From Paralichthys olivaceus (taxonomy: Eukaryota; Chordata; Actinopteri; Pleuronectiformes; Paralichthyidae): a stretch of 64,000 bases of DNA. The translations under genes were made by a program, and so were the position numbers. Positions 51,823 through 63,857 of this stretch are shown here, piece by piece. The stretch is from the NCBI RefSeq assembly GCF_024713975.1, contig NC_091094.1, positions 11,145,001 to 11,209,000 on the forward strand, in the 5' to 3' direction. The notes under the pieces are model-generated. The model worked only from the letters and a program-made list of their open reading frames with translations. It was not told where the DNA came from and searched no databases. Each line of letters begins with the position of its first letter. Position 1 is the stretch's first letter.

Positions 51823-51825
<3 letters not shown>

Positions 51826-52404
51826 CCAGCTTGTACAATAATTATGTATGTGTGAAGACAATATTGCAAATGAGCATTTGTGCGGGGGACAAAACGGCAA
51901 TCACCCATGGCTTTCAGCAGCATCGCTTCGCATCTATTCACTCTGCAGCACCTGTTTCTCCATAACCAGCCCCACGGCCCTATCATTAGGCCTGACAGGG
52001 GACGGGCTGTAAATCAGAGGTTCACACTGCTGTGCCCCATTAGCCTTTCCTGATGAATACTCATGGGCACATATCTGTGGCACTACAGTGATGAAGAGCA
52101 GACAGGGGCTTGTTAGAGCTCCACTGCCAACCTCAGCATCAGATTGCACAGTAATGCTCTCTCAGGCCAAATCCTGGCTTACTGCAGTAAAGACAGGCCA
52201 CGCTTTATGGAAAAGTGTGTGATAATGTGCAGTCTGCTGTGTCAATACAAGATTGGTTGCCCGGCAGGAAGAGATATTTACATTTTTATGTCATCATCAA
52301 ATGACTGTGCTGCTGTTATGTCCAACCCTCACTGCTTATTATCTGTCAGGAGACAGGAAGAATTTGTTTTTGAAATATTTATAGTAACATGAATTTCAAT
52401 GACA

Positions 52405-52710
52405 AGAATTCATCCATTATATACACCATTTATCCTTTGAGGGTCATGGGCCAATGCTCACATTGGCCAATAGGTGGTGTACACCCTGGACAGGTCGTCA
52501 GTGTATCACCAGGCCAACATATAGAGACAAACATCTATTCACACTCACACTCACAAGTCGCCTGTTAACCTAACCTCAATATGCACGTCTTTAGACTGAG
52601 GGAGGAAGCCAAAGAAAACCCACACAGACACGTGAAGAACATGCAAACCCTGCACAGAACCAAAGACAATGAGGCAGCAGTGCTAACCACCACACCGCTG
52701 TGCCGCCCCA
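52405..52710 (-). repeat. SINE-like dispersed element, reverse copy
   Basis: The mirror of the 49010 element: 'tttatcctttgagggtc', 'accctggacaggtcg', 'cacactcacactcacaag', 'gaacatgcaaaccctgcac', ending 'ccacaccgctgtgccgcc'. It lies in opposite orientation on the other side of the mmel1 start. Confidence 0.8.
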
Positions 52711-55170
52711 GCAACAAACATGATGAATATTAGGTTGATGGCTCATTCGTAGCTCAAAACATCATGATGGCTGAAATACACAAAAGGATAAATAATATTT
52801 TAATCCTTGGAGAAATTGGATTTTTCTAATCATAGACATAATTCAGACTCACTGTGCTTTGAATAAATGGCATCAGATTTACACAGGCCAGTAAAAGCAG
52901 GCCAGCCTTAATTCCCTTCTTAACAATAATAATTTATATAATACAAGTTTTAGTCACTGGGAAACAGTTAGTGTTTCCTTGATCACTGTCTTTAACTATC
53001 TCAGCTTTGATGGTTTAATCTTGGCGTCTTTTTAGAGACAGCTCTCTCCTTTTTGTTTTTTTAATGAGGAAAAAATAGCAAATGTACTGTCCCTGCCAAC
53101 GATTACATGCACTGCTGCTGTTGTAGTAAAATATGCTATAGAGGTGTTTTTCTCTCAAAAATAATCACGACACGGACACCCACAAAATCTAAGTTAGTAA
53201 TGGTTAAGTTGTGTGAATTGTACTCAAAATAATATGAAAAAATACATTATAGTTCGAATAGTATTAGACATTGGTACCTGTAAATCGAAATACATTTTCT
53301 GAGTAAAGTCTGCATATGAGCTCCTCAAACCCTATGGTAAAGACCAAGGATAAACAAGACCTGAACAAGCTGATGTCTCCTCATTGCTGTGAGTGCAGGA
53401 TGACAGTTGACCCTAAGAAGAGTGATCTGCATTTTTATTAATAGCAAATAAAATAACAAAATACTGGCAACAAAGTTAGAGGAAGCAGTGACAGAGAAAA
53501 TGTGCTTCACACGCTGCTGTGAACAAGCTTCTATTTGTCAGCTGCAGTGACACTCAGTACTTGAAGCTTTTTAAAGCACTCAGAAAACTACAGAAACAAT
53601 CATGGTGTGTTCACTCTGCTCCAAAGAGTTTGCTGCTGATCCACTGACCTTATAATTAAAGCTTGTATCAGCCTTGTTCTATACTGAACTGGACACCACA
53701 GGTTGAACAATGCATCAATACTTGTACTGAACTGATCACAGTCAGAATCCCTACACTGCAACATGAGAGGTCATGCGTTTAATGCACGTTAACTGAAGTG
53801 CAACATAGGAAAAGATGACACGATCAGTAACGATTAGATTCAGCAAAAGTGATGTGTCACTTCCACTCCTACATCTAGCATCACCTCGTGAGAGAGGGAC
53901 TGATTGAGTGTCACTTCTCTCATTCAAATCACTTCATTCAAGTCAGTCGAAAGACTAGGCGAAGGATCACAGCCCTGTTCACAGCCGCCGCGATGCACAG
54001 AGCGTCCTTTGATCATCTTCTGTTGACTTTGAATCAAGCGGTTAAGTCAGAAATGTTTTGTTCAGTGTGGCACAAAAACTAAGCCCCGATAAGCAGCGTT
54101 TACAGGCTTCACAGCTCAGAGACCACCTGACTGCAGAGTGTTTCTGTGGCTTTCACAGTCAGACAGCTTTTGACAAGCAAGTATAAGAACAAAACATTCA
54201 TATAATCCAATCAAAAGCATTGACCGAGAGTAGATTCTTTAAAAGTGATAAAGTAAATTCACCAAATTCATCAGCTCTTTCAATTTCAAATCCAGTAGAA
54301 AGGGGCAGCATAATTAAAAATGTGTATTTATTGCTCGGCTCTGATGCAGAGAACTGACATTACTCAGAACAAAGTGAGAACACAGGCCATACTGGTTTTT
54401 ATTTCTGCACAGATACACACACAGGCAGGCGATAACTCTGTGGCACAGGTGAGAGGAGAAATATTGCAGGGCTCCAGCGACACCAATAATTCAGTTTCTT
54501 CAGCCTGATTATTTGTAATTTGACCTCTGTAGTGAAACATTGTAATTAAAAATAAAATCCTTCCTCTGAAAGTGAGACTAATCTGTGTGAAATGTTTTTA
54601 AAGGTTTAAGATTAAAATGCTGCCATGTCCAGTGACTGGTGACTGGTACTGTTCATCTCTGAACTTGGTGCTCCCAATCAAAACAAGGATCCCAGGTCAG
54701 GCTGCGCCAGCAATCTGCACACTTATCTCCAATTTGGAGCTATTCACCACTGACCGCCCTCACATCTGTAATAATAACATCTTGCACACAAAAAATCCAA
54801 AAAGCCTTAAATCTGAAGGTGACGTTCATATGGAGGACGGTCCCTGTTTTAAATCTGTCCTGAGACAATCTGCCACTGCCCTCCCACCTCTGAACCACCT
54901 CTGAACCACCTCCACTTTGGGCACCTGAGCAGGAATCTCAGTCTAAAACATCCTGAGGCTTACCTTTGTGTGTGGATGGATGATGTCCCTGAGCCTTACC
55001 CCCCCACAGCGTGCTAATATCTCAAACACCCCTCCTGAGCATCCACTCAGAGCTGGTGTGTAGAGAAATGAGTCTGTGCTGCGGGCTGAAGGAGACGTTA
55101 TCCAGTTCAGCGCTGCTCAGGGAATGAGTGAGGCAGCCGAGAGAGGGAGAGGGGGAGCAAGAGGGAGGGA

Positions 55171-55193
55171 GAGATAGAGAGAGAGAGAGAGAG
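55171..55193 (+). repeat. (AG)n microsatellite
   Basis: AG repeats with one TA interruption inside a longer purine-rich tract (55130-55200). Confidence 0.85.
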
Positions 55194-55919
55194 GAGACAG
55201 ATGGGAGGTGACAGCACTGGATTGTTTTCGATTACATGACTGTGGAGGGGAAATTGTTTGGGATGTGTGTGTTTTGAAGGAGTGAGGTGGGTTAAGAGAC
55301 GTGTCTGTGTGAATCTGAGGGGCCAGCATGGCTCTGGTGACATTGAGCATCAGTTTTTGATGTGTTCAGTGTCCCCAGCTGCTGATCCCAAAGTGCAGAA
55401 AGATCTGAAAGGCCTGCAAAGACACAAAAACATGCATTTAAAGTGTTCAGCAGATTTAACATCTTTGTATTTACACCCTCCCGTTATCATCCATGCACAC
55501 ACCACTCACCAGTGCTGCCCTTGTCATCCCTCTGTCCTCTGGTGCCAAGGATGATTTGTCTTCAGGGACATCTCAGATGGCCGTGGTGTGCCTGGTGGGG
55601 ATCTGAACCCCGGCCTGGTGTCAGATTGAAATGGCACAGTGCCCTGGCTCATTATCAGCCTGATTAACCACACTAATTAGCTGATAATAAAGGGAGAGAG
55701 TGGGGGCCACAGTGTGTTCGGCTGATGCTCGTAGGTGCCCAGTTGCTCAGGTGATGCTACCCGAAACAAGATGAGAGTAAACAAGTCAAGCACAGAGAGA
55801 TTTCAGTCAAAATCTAAATAGAAACATGCATTTAAGAAGCATTCGTATGGAATCACACAAAAAGAGAAAAATATTTCAATTATTCAATAACAGTTGAGGT
55901 TGCAATAATCTCCTTTGCC

Positions 55920-56060
55920 AAAGAGGTTATGTTTTCACCCCTGTTCCCTGTTTGTTTGTTGGTTGGTTTGTTTGTTAGCAAGATTACAAAGAAACAACTG
56001 GACTGGACAGATTTCTACGGAAGTAGTGGAAGGATGTGATGATAGTCAGGGAACAGCATT
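55920..56060 (+). repeat. Dispersed repeat family A, copy 6 (5' end only)
   Basis: Has 'aaagaggttatgttttcacc', 'gtttgtttgttagcaagatta' style start, then 'actggac(t)ggac' and 'agtggaaggatg', but not the downstream half of the family. Confidence 0.6.
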
Positions 56061-59000
56061 AATGACAAATGTGAAAGTATCGTAACAGAAGCTTGAAATG
56101 AACGTGTTTTTGGGGAAAAATAATAATACGTGAGCCAAATCCAAGCAAAAACTACATTAAATAAACAATACTTTCATAAGCCAATATTTAGATGAACAAG
56201 TATTTAACTCTACAGATCTAACCACATAAAAAAAACGTGAATAAATACGTAAATATAATTTATTTTAGTGAGAAAGTTCAAGCTCCACTTCTGATTCATG
56301 TACATGCCGTAGAGTAAAAGATACAATATAATAATGATCAATCTTTAATTATATATTTTTACATTGAAGTTGATTACAATTTATTCAGGGCATGGGCATT
56401 AATAGAAAATGTAAAAACTGTTCATAACATAACCAAAAATATTTGGTGAAGTTTTTAGTCATTCCTGTTTAATACTGACTTGAATACATCAACGAAACAA
56501 ACATCCGACAATTTGGCAATCCTCGGAGGATAGAGTATAAAGATTTTTGCAGGATGGAAAGGAAAGTCAAAAAATTCTGTCAAAGCTCTAGTGGAAAAGA
56601 TAAAAATATTCATGTGCATAATAGTCTAAACTCACCATGACTTATTCATCATCCATGGTAACACATATTGGTCACGTGAGCACTTTCTTGAAAGACTGGT
56701 TCAGGGTCTACATCTTATTCCTGCAGGGAAGTTCAGAGAAGCACTTCCTCCTCACAGAAATCACCAAAGGCCAAGAGACAACATGTAATCAGACATTCCG
56801 AGTAACATTTCTGTCCCTCTGAACCATGACGTCATCTCACATGCATGGTGTCGTGGGTTAACTGCAAACCAACGAATAGCAGAGCACGATGTTAAAGTAG
56901 TAAAGTAAATTTATGATTCTGAGAGGAAAGCTTTATCTTATCTCTATTTACATAGGAGAATCTGATGTAATTGAGCTTCTTTTCTAAGAAGAACATCCGT
57001 GCTTTTGAAAGTCGGGTTGCTTTATCGGAGCGTTTTATTTTATACCTTTTTAATCTATTCTCCAGGATTCAAAACCTTTTTACTCTTTACCGGCTGTGTC
57101 TGTGCTTTCTGCTCTGAGCTGCAGCATCGTCCGCTCATGTGTCACTCGTTCTACAGTATTTCTGCCATGATCATTAACTTTAAATCTTTACATTCTGCAG
57201 TTTTCAGTCTGAATATTGCACCGTACACACTTGAGTTGAGTGCGGACCACGTCCCAAGTCTAATTACGTTTAAATAAGGAACCTCAAATTTGATTATTGG
57301 AGATTTATTTGCTGTTAGGCAGTGTATGCTTGTGCTCATACAGGCCATGAACAACTACCCAACTGTCTCAGTGATTAGTGGATCTGAAAAACAAGCTTGA
57401 AAGCTTTTTAATTAGGCTATTGTAGAAAGCTGCTACTGTATGTATTTGATGGAGAAGGCTGTAAAACTTTGCTAAAAGCCTGCGGCAAAAATTAAATGTG
57501 TGCTTGGAAACTCCCAGATTAGAAAAGGGGGAGTTGGCTGTTGCCAGTAAATATATTTTGGTAAAAATTGTCTAAAATTATGCTAAATTACAGGTTGCAT
57601 AATGTAGAGAAGATAATAATGTTCGTTTCTTTTACAACAGACAACCTAGATTTAAAAAACAGCAGCATGTTCTTGTTTGTAGACAGATTCATTTGCCAGC
57701 ACATAATATACAGTTTCTCATATTGTTTTTAGCCTTAAGCTATTTTAGCGCCTGCAGCTTGACAATAGCAGTAATCAATGCTTTATATTCTCCTCTGCTT
57801 GTTAATTATGTCCCGTGTTGAATATCGTCGGATTAGGCCGTCCAGCAGCGTAAAACCAAAGCAGCCCGGAAAATCTGAGTTTTTTTAATTGCAATGTTTT
57901 ATAACCATGATAATTTAAAAAGACAAGCTTTTTAACTGTGACTGTGCGATGAGGTGATGCTATCTTACATTTGTCCCTTCTCACAAAAAAGAACAACACT
58001 TTAGTCTCAGTTATATAAGTGTGTTTTGCTGACAGTGGTGAGGATTGGATGATTCTTTTCAGATGCAGTCACAGCTGCTGAGGAAGTCAGTCTCTCTGAT
58101 ATGACAGCATTAGGTGTCTTGATGCGCTCTCAGTCAACCCTGTGGCATTCAGTTAGATGTACTGTCTTCTCTCAGCCAGAAACAAAGGCTGTGATTAACT
58201 GGTATGTTCCCCCTCTGTTGATTTACTGCATGTGTTTAGCAGGCCTCAGAGAAGGCACACGCGCCATTAAGCACAGCAGTGACATAAAAGCCCCAGAATG
58301 AGGTCCCACTGTCGACTAACTCAGAGGAAACAGACCCGGAGCAAACCTCCCGGTCTCTGTCCCCATCTCGTCAATCAGCGTCCATTAGACTGTCTCTTCC
58401 AGGTGCAGTACGTTGAAATATATGTGACCACAGCATGATTGCTTGGGTCATCGTGGACATTTTCGCTGGCGTCCTCACTCCTCACTCTTACTCCTGACAA
58501 AACCCATGTGTGGCAGAGCATAATTGCTTTGGGAATGCATTTGTTGAAAAGAGGTTAAAAACAGGCCATTAAAAAAGAAATAGTAATCTACTTATGCAGG
58601 GCCTGCTTTATACAATGTGTGTGTGTATCCCTTTAGTCAAACATATTTATAACTGCACTGAAATAATCTGAAATAATAACAAAAAGGGAAAAACAAAGGG
58701 AACACAGTGCTGTTATATTCTAAATTATGTTTTTTTTCCACACTTCTGTGAGGTCAGTTCGGTAACTACTGATATCTACTTAAGTCAAACTGAACGTTTG
58801 CACCAAATTTGAAGAAATTCATTTAAGGTGATTAGGGTTTGGGGTTCCTCATGTTTCAACTTAAACAATAGAAACTATTTGAATGCAGAACTTTTTCTTG
58901 CACTGTTTTTGTGTATTTTAAAGTGTGGTATTTAATTGAAAGGCCTGGAAACTAATCAGACCATTGATTAAAACACAACAAATGTATTCTCAAGTTTGTG

Positions 59001-59591
59001 TTCCTAATTTTGGAACAGAGTTGCTTGTGGTGACAAATGCTGCTTGGGTTGCTCCTAATCCTAACAATATCACTTTAAATCATCAAATCGACATGACCGA
59101 ATCACTCTCTCTTTGGTCACTGAAAGCTGAAGTGACAATAAAGCAGCCTCCTGACCGAGGCCTTTTACTCTTCACTCTCCTTCCCTCAGGTTGGAGCAGT
59201 GAGAACACCACTGTGGCAGGTCTAATCCTCCTTATCTTAATAGCATCCACCACTATCTCAGCAGCAGTGGGGACAATCGACCCTTTCCCTTCTCTATCAG
59301 CAAAAAACACTTTCCTCACCAATCCCGTTGGTCACCCTCCTCTGTCAGCGTGGCCCTTTCCCTCTCCATCAGACTCTTCGGCTGGTCCATTACTCTCTGA
59401 TGTTGCCTCATCTTGTTCTGCTTTGTCGCAATCTCCCCCAAGCAGTATTTATTAGGAGATGCCTGCTTCCAGAAAATATATTAAAAGCTTGTTGGGAGAT
59501 ATTGCAGCTGTTCAACAGGAAAGATGGTCCAGGTTTTTGATAGAACACACTAGCACACACATACAGCAAAAGACATACACACACAAACATG

Positions 59592-59634
59592 CACACACAC
59601 ACACACACACACGCACACACACACACACACACAC
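59592..59634 (+). repeat. (CA)n microsatellite
   Basis: CA repeats with a single CG interruption. Confidence 0.95.
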
Positions 59635-59818
59635 ATAGTGGGATGTGTACCTTGTCTTTGGGCTATTTCCTTTGTTCCTTTGCCTTCTCATACTCCCACT
59701 ATGCTGACGGCCACTCTGCAACAGAGGAGTCGAGAGACATTTCAGATCAGATTGAAAAACGCAGAGATACCTGCCAGCAGTGGACCATGTTGTAACACCA
59801 GGTTTCCTTTTTAAGCCC

Positions 59819-59820
<2 letters not shown>

Positions 59821-59909
<89 letters not shown>
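59821..59909 (+). repeat. Long (CA)n microsatellite
   Basis: Forty-four perfect CA units, the longest simple repeat in the window. Confidence 0.97.
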
Positions 59910-59911
<2 letters not shown>

Positions 59912-60655
59912 GTGATACATTTTTTTCTCTAAAGCAACATTTTATCAGAGGGATCTTGACCGGTAACTTCTACAATGGGTTTACTTGATAAGAAATACCA
60001 AACAGCTCAACATGAGTGTAATTTTCCTCTCCTGTCAGACAAGAACAGAAGGTTCAGAGGTTCAGTCACCACAAGGTCAACATAACCGAGCGCAAGAAGG
60101 CTGGAAGAATGTAGCCTGGTCTAATGGGTCAGTATTTTGCATCAACAGTATGATTCCTGTATGATTGGCACAGTCTCAGCCCTTATTCCAATCAATCATG
60201 GCTTGAATCTCACAGTCAAGTGTTGATCATTTTAGTATTGTTGCTCACATGTGGATCCCTTTAAAGCCTTAATTTACCATCTTCTTATGGGTACGTACTC
60301 CATGATAATGTTCCATGTCACAAAGTAAAAAGGTATCTTTGTCATGATATAAGTATTACAGGAAACAAACACTAAGTCAGGTAGAAGCACTGAAGATATC
60401 TTAATAATTGGAATTTACACACGCTCTAGTTTGCTGGAGACTGCAATTGACTGGAAACCAGGGTAGGTGTTTGCTGAGCAAGGGCTTGGGCTAACCCTAA
60501 CCAGCGCCAACTGGGAACTAGAAGCAGGAGTCAACAAGGTCATTGATACAAGAAAAGATTTGGATGACAGCTGGGACCCCCAATGCAGAAGCAGACAGAG
60601 TGTCAGCCAGAAGCTCTGATGCAGAGGCAGACTAGGATGTCTGAAGGCTGTGGGA

Positions 60656-60697
60656 CACCATAGAGCCTTAGTTAACCCTAACTAAGGCTCTATGGTG
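60656..60697. repeat. Perfect 19-bp inverted repeat with 4-nt loop
   Basis: CACCATAGAGCCTTAGTTA is followed by accc and then by its exact reverse complement. No mismatch in 19 pairs. Confidence 0.95.
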
Positions 60698-60779
60698 CTG
60701 CAAGCTTTGAGAATCTTCAAGACCAATGTTTTCTTAATGGTGAAGATCCAGAGATACCTCCAAGGAGAAGCAAAGTGAG

Positions 60780-60970
60780 TTCCCGGGAAATGAGACTGCT
60801 CATGGAATATAGATAACAGGTATTCTGGCTGGGGGCTAGCATGGCTGGAGGATAGCCAACTGGGGGGTTGGCTGGAGGCTAGAAGGCCAAAGACATGCTG
60901 ACTGGGAAGCAGGCTAGAGACTAGCCAACTCAGACACAGGCTGGTGGCTACAGCAGGTTGGGGCACTGGC
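60780..60970 (+). repeat. Decayed 'ggctggaggctag' minisatellite
   Basis: Irregular units such as 'ggctgggggctag', 'ggctggaggatag', 'ggctggaggctag' and 'ggctagagactag' recur at 20-35-base steps. Related units may extend left to about 60440. Confidence 0.6.
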
Positions 60971-63404
60971 TGGTAATCCAGAGTATTTATAAAGTCCTTA
61001 AGTTTGTCAAATAACTCTTAAGCTACAGCTTTTTGGACACTTTACTGTGAGCCATCCTCACAGCAGCCTCTCGATACCACCTCCCTCCTGTCTTTCTTAC
61101 ACTCAGTATAAACATTCATGAGGGAATAACACAAATCATAAAGTTCATACTCAAGTAACACATCTGTTGGGTTCATAGGAAGACATGAATGCAACAAGGC
61201 TACAGAGAGTCAAACAATAGGCAAAAGGTCTTTTGTTGTTTATGTGGTAGTTCTACCAGACCTTCATTTCACAGGACAGGCAGCACACAGAAGAAAACAC
61301 AGGTCAGGAAACAAAGATTCAAAATATATTCATATCAAGGAACATAAAATACATTCAATAATTTTCAACTGCCCCCGATTTCTCCGAGTTGTTAGATATT
61401 TGTTTTCCACCATTTTCTTTACAAACACCTTTATTTTCCTTAGGTAATGGCATCAAAACCATATTTCGTAGGTCATATTTTTCTTGTTTGATCAATTTTT
61501 GTTTTGTTTTTTGTTGTTGGTGTGTTGGTTATCTGTGCCTAATGAACAATGAAGCACTCTGGCGGCAGGCAGTAATTGCTTGGAGCCCAACAGTAGGGGT
61601 GTAATTAGAGAGACAAGGAGGAGTATATGACTTCATGACTGGCACCGTTAAATGATAATGGGGTGCAACTCCACACTACTGTGGTCAACTAATCATACTG
61701 GACTGGCCTGGACAGCTCTCAGTGCAAACGAGCCGTGACTGGAATACTGAGCAGCAGCTCGCCCACGCAGTTCCACACCACTCGCACCACGGGGATCAGG
61801 CATAAGATTATGGCTGTGACCCTGCAACACCTGCAACACTGTCATTAGTGCCATCATGGATGGACAGGTTTAATGTAAATACACTAATGCCATCAAGCCT
61901 TTTAGCAGAGGTTGATACTACTGTCGACACTTTCACAGGCACATGTCCTTGAAGAGTGACACCGTGAGAAGAAAGTCAATAACCATCAGTCAATATAAAT
62001 AAAATGATGATTATCTCTTGCATGCAGATTGAACATGAACATGTACAGATGGTGGAGATTTGGTAATATGCATAACGAGCTCCTCAACCTACTTAGTCCT
62101 AACGGGATATCACATATAGTGTCATGTGATTTGTGCATAATTATACAAACATACTGAAATGGGCATGCATCTTAGAAAAATTGTTTTGTTAATCCTGTTG
62201 GAAATTATCTTGATTCATGGACCATTTAAACCATTACTATTTGTTGTACATTTTATTTTGTAAATTTCCTCGTTCAAATTACAAATTTCAATTCTAATGT
62301 CAAATTGAATACCATGTTATAAGAACTGTTCAGTTAATCTATGAATTGGTACATGCATTTACTCGCAACTTTATCTATGCATGCTAAATCAAATGCAATC
62401 CAACATAAAACACCTTATGATACTTATGATGTATAATGCGTGTAAGATCATGTGTTAATAAAAGAACATGTTTGGGTATATAAGATAGAGGGGGTATTGT
62501 ACTCAATATAATGATGTCCAGTTCAACACCACTGCAAAATATCAATAATTAACTAATGATTAAACTGTGATCTCTGACATTGTCAATCAAAATTGTACAT
62601 TATAATCTGTGTAAATGTAAAATGTATGGGTGATGACTGATGTAAGACCCTGAATTGGATTTTTCTTTCTGCCGATTTGTCTCCTGATGGGCTGCACAGT
62701 CAGATAGTAAAGTGTGTCTCCACATGCTGAAAATCTCAAAACAAGTCATTTATACTTTGGCCTCCATTTCAACCCACAATTATTACAAAAAGAAGGATCC
62801 TGGGTTGTACATATATGGGATAAGTTTGTTGATAAACACCTTCTGGACTTTCATGTTACCCATGTTTTATTGTTTTGTCCTGGCACCTGTTGCTGCCGTC
62901 TCGTAGGAGTTTCCTGTTTGAACTGCCTGCCCTGACATTTACTCCTTCTTTCTACCTAATATGGTTTTCTGTGGAGAGCTGCACTGATGCTGTTTTGGCT
63001 TAACTCAGTTCTCAAAGGCGTGCTTCATATCTTCAACGAACTGTGGTGGTCTTAGTTTTAGTTTTATCTATTCAACGAACACAGTTTGTTGAACTCAAGT
63101 TCTAGTTTATTAAATATTATTTTCAATATGACCTGATAAAAAAGGTACATCTGACATTAAGCACACTCATATTTCTAAAAGTGGTTCATTGGAGGTTGTT
63201 AGTGGAATATAACTGAGTACATTTTAAGGTTATATAAAGCTTGGTAAATAAGAACACAGAGTATTGTGCCTGAGTATTTAACGATTTACATGAATCTACT
63301 CCATGGTTGACCAGCTACTACATTTAAGTCATCTGTATCAAGAAAACTTTGATAAATAAAAATATACCAGTATGAGATGGATTACTCTGCATATTTTTGC
63401 TCTT

Positions 63405-63734
63405 TTATTTGTATACTTTCATCTTCATTTTGGACAATTTCCTGCTGGTCTTCTGTGGATTGGAAGTCTCCGTGTCTGACTCCATGATGAGACCAGGACT
63501 CTGTGGGGTCACATCGTTCTTCTTGTCACTGATGATAGTTCTGTATGCCTCTGGCTGTGTTTGGGGTTTGTTGTAATCAAAACTCGATCAGAAACTGGGC
63601 AAAGGTGTTAACTGTGCTGGGGCTCCAAGCCATATTACTTCACATCTTTTCTACCCACATAGTTTGATTAAAAGCAGACTTGATGTGCACGACTCACGTA
63701 GGCCATCAATTATCACAGGTCTTCCACCCCCCAT
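63405..63734 (-). pseudogene. Coding-like patch with broken frame (unrecognised gene remnant?)
   Basis: On the minus strand, a frame from an ATG at 63633 (MAWSPSTVNTFAQFLIEF) meets TGA, while another frame starting at the same T-run (63582-63579) stays open for 57 codons to TAA at 63407-63405, with EAYRTIISDKKN, PQSPGLIMESDTET and SRKLSKMKMKVYK. The two differ by one base in a four-T run. Upstream, a short open stretch (MGGGRPVIIDGL) ends at a good donor, C|gtgagt, at 63698. It could be a decayed gene, a real gene with a one-base sequence error, or chance. No family recognised. Confidence 0.25.
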
Positions 63735-63857
63735 ATTGCCTTTTGTGTATTTTTGTTGTAAGACTTGAATTATTATTTTAGTTTATATTAAGCTCATATG
63801 TTCTTAACTTATGTTTGATATTATTTCACAAAGTTCAGAATCAATCTCCTCTCCGTA

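Larger units (their letters stand above)
51111..63400. other. Gene-poor flank upstream of mmel1
   Basis: About 12 kb without a supported gene. It contains CA and AG microsatellites, one reverse SINE-like element, one family A fragment, a minisatellite with a hairpin near 60.7 kb, and several low-repeat blocks (51890-52190, 55630-55700, 57290-57620, 61560-61830) whose texture suggests regulatory sequence. An open frame of 163 codons at 58964-59455 shows no recognisable domains. Confidence 0.55.

Noticed and set aside
59512-59907. 131-codon Cys/Val-rich minus-strand frame
   Set aside because: Entirely due to CA/TG microsatellites.
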